DNA of 64,000 nucleotides from Sneathiella marina. Its GTDB lineage: Bacteria > Pseudomonadota > Alphaproteobacteria > Sneathiellales > Sneathiellaceae. Positions 25,473 to 32,192 of this stretch are shown piece by piece (position 1 is the stretch's first letter; each line of letters opens with the position of its first letter). The stretch spans positions 750,364-814,363 of the forward strand of contig NZ_CP098747.1 in the NCBI RefSeq assembly GCF_023746535.1, given 5' to 3'. The notes below the pieces were generated by a model, which had not been told where the DNA came from, did no database searches, and was given only the letters and a program-made list of their open reading frames with translations. The position numbers and the translations under genes were made by a program.

Positions 25473-26246
25473 ATGGGTGTAGATAAAGTAAAGAAAATGG
25501 TGCCCAGCCTGCACGGCAAAGTAAGCGATGAGGAATGGGAAGAGCGCGTTAATCTGGCGGCCTGTTACCAGCTTGTTGCGCATTACGGCATGACCGATCT
25601 TATCTTTACCCATATTTCGGCGCGGGTTCCGGGCGAAGACAACCAGTTCCTGATTAACCCATATGGACTGTTTTTTGATGAAATTACGGCATCCAGCCTG
25701 ATCAAGGTGGATATTGATGGAAATGTTCTGGATGAGACTCCGTTCAAAATCAATCCGGCGGGATATACTATTCACAGTGCGGTTCATGGAGCGCGCCATG
25801 ATGTTGCGTGCGTTCTTCACACGCATACAACCGCCGGCATGGCCGTCTCAGCGCAAAAACAGGGGCTTCTACCGCTCACACAGAATTCCTTGATGTTCTA
25901 TAACTGCCTTGCCTATCATGGATATGAGGGTATTGCCCTGGATCTTGATGAGCGGGAGCGTTTGGTGCGGGATCTGGGCGATTCCATTGCCATGATCCTC
26001 AGGAATCACGGATTATTGACAGTTGGCGGCACGGTATCCGAGGCCTTCCGCAGGATTTATTATCTTGAAAAATCCTGTGAAGCCCAGATCAAGGCGCTGG
26101 CGGGTGGATCGGAGATCATTATTCCGCCACGCGAAGTTTGCGAGCATGCCGTGGCACAATTTCAGTCCTTTGGCTCCCGGACGACGTTGGAATGGCCGGG
26201 CCTGTTACGGATACTGGATCGCAAGGGAAGCAACTATCGCGATTGA
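25473..26246 (+). CDS. Class II aldolase/adducin family protein
   Basis: The 257-residue protein has the zinc-dependent class II aldolase fold. Metal-binding histidines appear in HTHTTAGMAVS (about 111-121) and in RNHGLLTVG (about 178), and the phosphate/substrate region THISARVPG and INPYGLFFDEI is conserved. Family members are fuculose-phosphate-type aldolases, decarboxylases or epimerases; the substrate here is unknown. AAAAGGAG lies before the ATG. The gene is followed by a rho-independent terminator that overlaps the convergent MFS gene. Confidence 0.88.
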   Translation: MGVDKVKKMVPSLHGKVSDEEWEERVNLAACYQLVAHYGMTDLIFTHISARVPGEDNQFLINPYGLFFDEITASSLIKVDIDGNVLDETPFKINPAGYTIHSAVHGARHDVACVLHTHTTAGMAVSAQKQGLLPLTQNSLMFYNCLAYHGYEGIALDLDERERLVRDLGDSIAMILRNHGLLTVGGTVSEAFRRIYYLEKSCEAQIKALAGGSEIIIPPREVCEHAVAQFQSFGSRTTLEWPGLLRILDRKGSNYRD

Positions 26247-26265
26247 TTTGATGAAGAGCTATATT

Positions 26266-26313
26266 AAACCGCCGCCTAGTCAGATGCCTTCTGGGGAAGC
26301 GGCGGTTTTTTTT
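26266..26313 (+). terminator. Rho-independent terminator of the acyl-CoA dehydrogenase/aldolase operon
   Basis: A 10-bp stem (AAACCGCCGC/GCGGCGGTTT) with a 23-nt loop is followed by a run of eight T on the plus strand. The last codons and stop of the convergent MFS gene lie inside the loop and right arm. Confidence 0.85.
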
Positions 26314-27544
26314 GGGCTGATTTAGAATCCCTTGATTTACTGAAAATCAGAACGCCAATAAACAGCACGATAGCAATACTCAGGAACAGAGCCCGATAGG
26401 CGATAAGCGGTGCGGATCCGTCATCTTCGACGAATTGTCCAATAATAATGCCGCCCATGGCCTGCATCAGGAATACGCCTAGAAATACTGCAGTGTTTAA
26501 GGTGGCTATGCCGCGCCCTAGCAAATGCTCCGGGAATATGGCGCGGCCATGAGACATGATGACGACGCCATAACTGCCAACCCAACAGAGCAGAATAAGC
26601 AAGCCGGCCACCATCCAGACGCTGACAACGGGAATGACGGCCAGAACAAGAAGGATTACAATGGTCAGGAGGGCCGCCGTGATGACAAGCCGCTTGCGGC
26701 TTTTGAAAAAACCGTCCAAATAGCCATAACCGATACTGCCGCCAATCATCGCCAGAATCATCCATAGAAGGATATTTCCGCGGGCTGCCAGATCAAGACC
26801 ATAAATGTCATGGAGAAAATGAGCACCCCACAAGCCGACAATTGTCATGACCACGCCGTAAATGATGAGGTTTATGGCGAAGACATACTGAAATTCCCGG
26901 TCTTTGATGATGTCCAGCACGCCGCCCAGGGTATCCTTGATATTCTCGATTTTTCTGTCGTGAAAGGGATGACCAACAGGCGCGTCCTTGATAATCAGAA
27001 ATCCAAAGACAAGCGATATTGCCGTGAAACCACCGGCAACCCAGAAGACATTTCGCCAACCGGCATAATCCGTTAGCAAGGCCGTTGGCGTGGTGGAAAA
27101 AACATTCCCCAATCCACCCAGCCCGACAATCAGCGATGCGTAGAAAGCAAAACGATGCGCCGGCAGCCATCTTGAAATAATCACCAGCGATCCCATTAAA
27201 ACCGGAGCACATCCTACACCAATAAAGAACCGGGCAATTGACAGCTCGAGGAAGCTGGAGGCCATTGCGAACCCGAACGAACCGATCACTGAGATCAGCA
27301 TCAGCCCGCAAATTGTTTTCTTGGGCCCATATCGATCGAGAAAAATACCGACCGGCACCTGAAACAGGGCAAAGGCAATAAAGAAGATACCGCCGACAAT
27401 TCCCAGTTGCTCATGGCTTAAGGCAAGATCCTCCATGATGTTCGGCGCGATGACAGCGGTCGAGGATCGAAAGAAATTGCTGGCGACATATACAAAAGAT
27501 AGTGTCGCGATAATTTTAAAGGCAGTTCCAGCTTCGTTTTTCAT
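26276..27544 (-). CDS. MFS transporter
   Basis: The 422-residue integral membrane protein has 12 predicted membrane segments. The loop 2-3 signature appears as GIFLDRYGPKK (about 66-76), and a cytoplasmic central loop (about 200-220) separates the halves. A basic tail follows the last helix. The overall pattern matches MFS carboxylate or nucleotide-type transporters; the substrate is not known. It converges on the aldolase gene and is divergent from the cyclase-family gene, so it sits inside the catabolic cluster and may import the same or a related compound. Confidence 0.87.
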   Translation of the reverse strand: MKNEAGTAFKIIATLSFVYVASNFFRSSTAVIAPNIMEDLALSHEQLGIVGGIFFIAFALFQVPVGIFLDRYGPKKTICGLMLISVIGSFGFAMASSFLELSIARFFIGVGCAPVLMGSLVIISRWLPAHRFAFYASLIVGLGGLGNVFSTTPTALLTDYAGWRNVFWVAGGFTAISLVFGFLIIKDAPVGHPFHDRKIENIKDTLGGVLDIIKDREFQYVFAINLIIYGVVMTIVGLWGAHFLHDIYGLDLAARGNILLWMILAMIGGSIGYGYLDGFFKSRKRLVITAALLTIVILLVLAVIPVVSVWMVAGLLILLCWVGSYGVVIMSHGRAIFPEHLLGRGIATLNTAVFLGVFLMQAMGGIIIGQFVEDDGSAPLIAYRALFLSIAIVLFIGVLIFSKSRDSKSAQKKPPLPQKASD

Positions 27545-27703
27545 TATTTATTGCGCCGAGATTTTTTTTTATTTTGGATATAGAGCTATCAGTTTGTTTC
27601 CCCTACGTCAATTCGCGAAGCAGTTGTTGTAATTCTCCATCCCGGGACTAGGCAGAAAGGAGAGGGATAGTTATGCTGTGACCAAAAGAAAAAGGAGTGG
27701 AAA

Positions 27704-28717
27704 ATGCCAAGATGGGTAAAGCGGCCGGAAGGGTCAAATTGGGGCGAATTTGGTGATGATGACCAAATAGGGCGTTTAAATCTGGTCACGCCAGATAAAA
27801 TCCGGGCAGCCGCGGCGGAAGTGCGAACAGGAGAACGGTTTTGCTTAAGCCTTCCCCTCGATTTACCCGGCGGAAATGTTCTCAACCCGCGTCGCTATCC
27901 ACCGACCCTGTCGCCAACTTTCCGGTCCGGTGATCGGCCTAATATGAATTACAACCTGTCGCAGGATAATCCGGATATGATTGATGTTATTTGCGATGAT
28001 GTGGTTGTCCTGCATACACAATATTCATCCCAATGGGATAGTCTGGCCCATGTCGGGCAGGAATTTGACGCCGATGGGGATGGCAAGGCAGAGATTGTCT
28101 ATTACAACGGTTTTCGGGCTGGAGATCATATTCACAGCCCGGACGACATTAACGGCTCTGGTGCCGAACGTCTGGGTATCGAGAACATGGCCGCCGCCGG
28201 CGTTCAGGGGCGCGGCGTGATGATAGATTTGGAAGGCGCCTTTGGTCGGGATTTCAGGATGGTCGGTTATGAGGATCTGATGCAGGTTCTGAATACGGAC
28301 AATATCGTCGTTGAAGAGGGCGATATGGTTTGCCTGCATACGGGTTTTGCGCAGCAAATCATGGAAATGAACGGGGTGCCGGACAAGGAAAAACTGCACC
28401 ATTCCTGCTGCGCCCTGGACGGTCGCGATCCAAAATTACTGAACTGGATTACCGATACAGGGCTTTCTTTGCTGATTGCTGATAATTATGCGGTGGAGGC
28501 ACATCCATCGCGGGAAGGCCATGGCAGTTGCGCTTTTCTTCCCCTGCATGAGCATTGCCTGTTCAAGCTCGGCATCCATTTGGGAGAATTGTGGCATCTG
28601 ACGCCGCTGAATAGCTGGTTAAAGAAGAACAACCGCTCACGGTTTATGTTGACGGCACCGCCGCTTCGGCTGCCGGGTGCCGTCGGCTCTCCGGCAAACC
28701 CGGTGGCGACAGTCTGA
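27704..28717 (+). CDS. Cyclase family protein (kynurenine formamidase-like fold)
   Basis: The 337-residue protein belongs to the putative cyclase family of metal-dependent hydrolases. The motif usually written HxGTHxDxPxH is replaced by SSQWDSLAHV (about 108-117), a variant common in one subgroup of the family. Later residues such as EAHPSREGHG and PLHEHCLFKLGIHLGELW are conserved. Members open or form cyclic amides, lactones or similar bonds. AAAAAGGAG precedes the ATG. It lies beside the MFS transporter in a catabolic cluster, but its substrate is unknown. Confidence 0.85.
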   Translation: MPRWVKRPEGSNWGEFGDDDQIGRLNLVTPDKIRAAAAEVRTGERFCLSLPLDLPGGNVLNPRRYPPTLSPTFRSGDRPNMNYNLSQDNPDMIDVICDDVVVLHTQYSSQWDSLAHVGQEFDADGDGKAEIVYYNGFRAGDHIHSPDDINGSGAERLGIENMAAAGVQGRGVMIDLEGAFGRDFRMVGYEDLMQVLNTDNIVVEEGDMVCLHTGFAQQIMEMNGVPDKEKLHHSCCALDGRDPKLLNWITDTGLSLLIADNYAVEAHPSREGHGSCAFLPLHEHCLFKLGIHLGELWHLTPLNSWLKKNNRSRFMLTAPPLRLPGAVGSPANPVATV

Positions 28718-28859
28718 TCAATTTAAGTCAATTGGACATATTGCAAGTCAAGGACAGAGACATATGTTAGTAATGTCGCTTGATCATCCGCTGGCAATTT
28801 GCTAGCAGACGACCTTGTTTTGTTCAGTTATCCGTTTTTTGACGGACCGGAGTCCCTAG

Positions 28860-29744
28860 ATGTTTATTCAGACCTTGCCGCTTGACGATGACAATCGGAT
28901 GCAGTTTCTCCCCGGCCGCCAGGTGCTGGTTTCGGGTTCCGTGCGCTTTGATAATGCGCAGGAAGGACGGGAGAGGTCTCCCCTTGCGGCGCGGTTGTTT
29001 GATATACCGGGCGTAAAAGAAGTCGAGCTTGGTGAAGATCATGTGACGATTACCAAAACCGACGATGAGACCCATAAGGCCCTTTGGATCCAACTCAAGC
29101 CCATGGTGCTGGCGGCGGTGATGGATCACTATATGAGTGGCCTGCCGGTTCTGGTTGGCGGAGATGTGGAAACGACTGCGAGCTATTCCGAAGAAGATCA
29201 GAAGATTGTCGATGGCATTGTTGAACTTGTTGATGATCGCATTCGCCCGCAGCTTCAGGACGATGGCGGCGAAGTCCTGTTTAAATCCTTTGATCCGACA
29301 AACGGCACGGTTATCCTGGAAATGGACAGCTCTGGGCTGTCAACACCGGCTTTCGGGACCCAGATAAAAATCGAGAATACGCTGAAGCATTTCGTGCCGG
29401 AAATCAGCCGTGTGAAATTTGAGCGCATGGTTGATATCACGGAGACAGCTGATGAAGGACGACCGGGCCTGCAAACTGAGGAAGCCAATCAGATACGGGT
29501 TTTGCTGGAGACACGGATCAATCCGGCAATTGCCGCCCATGGCGGTTATATTTCCCTGATCGATATTCAGGATCAGACCGCTTTCGTGGAAATGGCCGGC
29601 GGCTGTCAGGGATGCGGGATGGCGGACGCAACATTGAAACAAGGCGTGGAAGTGGAAATCAAAAGGGCCGTGCCGGTCATTGAACGGGTGCTCGATGTCA
29701 CCGATCATGCGGGCGGCAGTAATCCCTATTATGCCGGTTATTAA
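28860..29744 (+). CDS. NifU-type Fe-S scaffold with duplicated Nfu domain
   Basis: The 294-residue protein has an N-terminal Nfu_N domain (about 1-90), a first NifU C-terminal-type domain (about 112-195) and a second one (about 205-285). The second has the cluster-binding CxxC (Cys249, Cys252 in GGCQGCGM). The first keeps the family framework (IRPQLQDDGGEVLF, IENTLKHFVPEI) but has no Cys: the expected site reads SSGLSTP (157-163). Nfu proteins carry Fe-S clusters to apo-targets. The Cys-free domain is probably a docking module, which is inference. The gene stands alone and converges on a small hypothetical gene. Confidence 0.85.
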   Translation: MFIQTLPLDDDNRMQFLPGRQVLVSGSVRFDNAQEGRERSPLAARLFDIPGVKEVELGEDHVTITKTDDETHKALWIQLKPMVLAAVMDHYMSGLPVLVGGDVETTASYSEEDQKIVDGIVELVDDRIRPQLQDDGGEVLFKSFDPTNGTVILEMDSSGLSTPAFGTQIKIENTLKHFVPEISRVKFERMVDITETADEGRPGLQTEEANQIRVLLETRINPAIAAHGGYISLIDIQDQTAFVEMAGGCQGCGMADATLKQGVEVEIKRAVPVIERVLDVTDHAGGSNPYYAGY

Positions 29745-29953
29745 GAGACTTCGTCGATTGTTTTGATGACAAACCCCTTATCCGCCCGGTATTTTTTCTG
29801 TATTTTCCCCCACGCTTCTTCAATATCAGCGGCGTAGAACTCAATATAATGGGTCTCCGCCCAATCGTCCGATAAATTGCGGTGCTTGTCGCCGTCGTTC
29901 AAGGCCTGCAGCACCTCTGCGTTAAAAATAGCTGCTTCAAATTTTAGTTGCAT
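29741..29953 (-). CDS. Small conserved-looking protein of unknown function
   Basis: This encodes a 70-residue soluble protein beginning MQLKFEAAIFNAEV and rich in acidic and aromatic residues. The ATG at 29953 has AGG 5 nt upstream; an in-frame GTG two codons earlier is the other option. SDDWAETHYIEF and KGFVIKTI suggest a compact alpha/beta fold. I do not recognise the family. Its last four bases overlap the stop of the convergent NifU gene. Coding character is supported by the start site and absence of competing frames. Confidence 0.6.
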   Translation of the reverse strand: MQLKFEAAIFNAEVLQALNDGDKHRNLSDDWAETHYIEFYAADIEEAWGKIQKKYRADKGFVIKTIDEVS

Positions 29954-30008
29954 GATCACCTGTTCCCGAAATTTCTTCTTATAATCCCACAGGCTGGTTA
30001 ACAGATGG

Positions 30009-30479
30009 TTAGCTTGCCATATGAATGGTCGGGTCGTTGCGAACCGGGAAATTTACGGAATTGGCGATAAAACAGACTTTATGGGCTTCCGTATGTAAGC
30101 GCCGCGCGACGTCAGGATCGCTTTCGGGGCTGATGGTCATAATCGGGCGCAAAATAACCTCCGTGAAGCGCAGGGCTCCCTCCTTCATCTCCATCTTGCC
30201 CCAGGCCGTATCGTGATACTGGGTGACCACAATTTTTTTGCGGGCGCACAGGGCGAGATAGCTGAGGAGATGACAGCCGGAGAGGGACGCGACCAGCATA
30301 TCTTCAGGATTGTAGCGATCCGCTTTTCCAAGAAACACCGGATCAGCGGATCCGGCAATTATTGGCCGGCCCTCGATGGAGATATTGTAGTCGCGTGAAT
30401 AGTTTTTATAATCGGTTGTCGGGCCGGCCGCGGCACCGGTCCAGTCAATATGGGCGGTAAATTCGTGTGTTTGTGCCAT
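30009..30479 (-). CDS. OsmC family peroxide/thiol reductase
   Basis: The 156-residue protein matches the OsmC/Ohr fold. The peroxidatic Cys lies in SLSGCHLLSYLALC, and the second Cys is in EAHKVCFIANSV, near the C-terminus. OsmC proteins reduce organic hydroperoxides in the cytosol using their Cys pair. Glu/Arg residues typical of the Ohr active site are not obvious, and the pattern is closer to OsmC than Ohr. It is a single gene divergent from the phosphatidyltransferase. Confidence 0.87.
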   Translation of the reverse strand: MAQTHEFTAHIDWTGAAAGPTTDYKNYSRDYNISIEGRPIIAGSADPVFLGKADRYNPEDMLVASLSGCHLLSYLALCARKKIVVTQYHDTAWGKMEMKEGALRFTEVILRPIMTISPESDPDVARRLHTEAHKVCFIANSVNFPVRNDPTIHMAS

Positions 30480-30617
30480 GATATATATCCCTTTTTCCGG
30501 TCACAATATCGGGAGCTGAAAGTTATGTCTTTGCCTCTGCCACAGAAGCTTTTATTTAAGTTGCATCAACTGTCTCATTTGACGGATATTGGATCAAGAT
30601 GAAATTCAAGGAAGACC

Positions 30618-31229
30618 ATGTTTGACGCAGCCCTGAGGCAGGTAATCGACCCACCGCTCAATTATATTGGGACGAAGGTGGCTGCCCTTGGCGTCTCGGC
30701 GAATATGGTGACATTTGTCGGGTTTGGATTGGGGGTTGCCGCTGTCCCGTTCATTGTTGCCGAAAGCTATGGCATCGCCTTGCTGCTTATTCTCACGAAC
30801 CGGGTTTTTGACGGATTGGACGGGGCGGTTGCCCGGCATTCGCTGCTGACGGATTTTGGCGGCTATCTGGATATTGTCTGCGATTTCATCTTTTATTCCG
30901 CCGTGGTTTTTGCCTTCGCCTGGGCGCGACCGGAAAACACGTTGGCAGGGGCGTTTCTGATCCTCAGTTTTATGGGGACTGCCTCCACTTTCCTCACCTA
31001 TGCGATCATGGCGGAGAAGCACAAGATCACGACGGATATTCGCGGCCGCAAGTCTTTATACTATCTTGGCGGGTTAACCGAAGGGATGGAAACCATTGTC
31101 GCCATGGTCCTGATGTGCCTGCTGCCGGATTATTTCGTTGAAATAGCCGTTGTTTTTGGCGTCATGTGCTGGGTGACAACGGTTACCAGGATATATGCCG
31201 CCTGGCTTGCCTTTCGGAACCTGCCTTAA
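30618..31229 (+). CDS. CDP-alcohol phosphatidyltransferase family protein
   Basis: The 203-residue integral membrane enzyme has the complete signature DGLDGAVARHSLLTDFGGYLDIVCD (start near residue 68), in which four Asp bind Mg and the CDP-alcohol. About six membrane segments follow the usual layout. The reaction transfers a phosphoalcohol from a CDP-lipid or CDP-alcohol; the exact lipid (phosphatidylglycerol phosphate, inositol or other) is not determined. AAGGAAG lies before the ATG. Its stop overlaps that of the convergent gene by 4 bp. Confidence 0.88.
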   Translation: MFDAALRQVIDPPLNYIGTKVAALGVSANMVTFVGFGLGVAAVPFIVAESYGIALLLILTNRVFDGLDGAVARHSLLTDFGGYLDIVCDFIFYSAVVFAFAWARPENTLAGAFLILSFMGTASTFLTYAIMAEKHKITTDIRGRKSLYYLGGLTEGMETIVAMVLMCLLPDYFVEIAVVFGVMCWVTTVTRIYAAWLAFRNLP

Positions 31230-31717
31230 GCCTTTTTGGCGTTTGTGGTCCAGCTGGTCAAATCGTCTTTCAAGGTGAGGCGGGCTTCTTTCTTGAGGGA
31301 GGTGACCCAGTCCAGAAAGCCGCGCTTCAGATCCTTCGCTGTCAGGTCTTCATCATAGGCACTGAAGAGAATTTCCTTGTATTCGTCCAAGGTAGCACAT
31401 TCAAACTCGTTATCCTTCGGATCAAACGCCCTGATTTTTTCAATGGCTTCCGGTTTGCTTAACGCGGCGTGAAAGGGGATTTCCTCTTCCAGGTCATACC
31501 CACCCCAGCCCAGCCACCAGGCGTCGCTTTCGGCCTCGCCCAGATCCCAGGCATACATCACTTCCGCCTCAATATCCCGGGCGCATTTCTTGGCCGCAGC
31601 TTCCAAAGCCGGGCCGCTTGAGGTGACGGGCAGCGATATTTGCCCCAGCTTGAAATAGCCGGTGCCGCTGTCATTCCAGGTGGAAATAAACTGTTCGAAA
31701 TCTTTTGACTCTGACAC
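31226..31717 (-). CDS. Hypothetical acidic protein
   Basis: The 163-residue protein is acidic and soluble, with a Trp-rich central stretch (YAWDLGEAESDAWWLGWGGYDL) and a C-terminal Lys-rich segment. No signal peptide, membrane segment or known motif is seen. The first Met lies just after a purine-poor leader. It converges on the phosphatidyltransferase gene with a 4-bp stop overlap. I do not recognise the family, and it may be an alphaproteobacterial orphan. Confidence 0.6.
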   Translation of the reverse strand: MSESKDFEQFISTWNDSGTGYFKLGQISLPVTSSGPALEAAAKKCARDIEAEVMYAWDLGEAESDAWWLGWGGYDLEEEIPFHAALSKPEAIEKIRAFDPKDNEFECATLDEYKEILFSAYDEDLTAKDLKRGFLDWVTSLKKEARLTLKDDLTSWTTNAKKA

Positions 31718-31778
31718 GGTGCTTCCTTCGTCTGACTATCTGTGCTGCTGTTGTAGATCAATCGCCGCAAAAAGGGAA

Positions 31779-32192
31779 TTAGGGATCTTCCGGATCCGGG
31801 CGAAGTTTGTCCAGCGCCCGCCGGTCCGCTTTGGTTGGACGTCCCGCACCCGGTTCCCGCTGGCCCGAGGTCCGGGTTTTATCCGGCTCCGGTTTCTTTG
31901 TCTCAAGGGGGGCGAGGTCTTCATACAAGGATTGTGCCTCGCTTGCCGGGCCGCGTCGGGTTCCAATATCGACAATCCTGATAACACGAATGGACTTTTG
32001 CTGCTGGAACGTCAGGACGTCGCCCGCTTTGACAGTGACGCTGGCCTTGGCAACGGGAACGCTGTTAATCCGCAATTTTCGCGCCTGCACCAGTTTCGTC
32101 GCGATATTTCGGCTTTTGAAAAACCGCGCAAACCAAAGCCATTTATCAACACGTAAGGTTGGGGCGGATGGCTCTGCGCGGTCTGAACTCAA
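31779..32192 (-). CDS. S4 domain RNA-binding protein (Hsp15/HslR-like)
   Basis: The 137-residue protein has an S4 RNA-binding domain (about 14-75, RVDKWLWFARFFKSRNIATKLV, INSVPVAKASVTVKAGDVL) and a basic, Pro-rich tail. HslR-type proteins bind 50S subunits with stalled nascent chains. The start appears to be a TTG immediately after the TAA of the upstream helicase gene, so it is probably translated by coupling. No in-frame ATG occurs before the S4 domain, so this start is the best available. Confidence 0.85.
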   Translation of the reverse strand: MSSDRAEPSAPTLRVDKWLWFARFFKSRNIATKLVQARKLRINSVPVAKASVTVKAGDVLTFQQQKSIRVIRIVDIGTRRGPASEAQSLYEDLAPLETKKPEPDKTRTSGQREPGAGRPTKADRRALDKLRPDPEDP

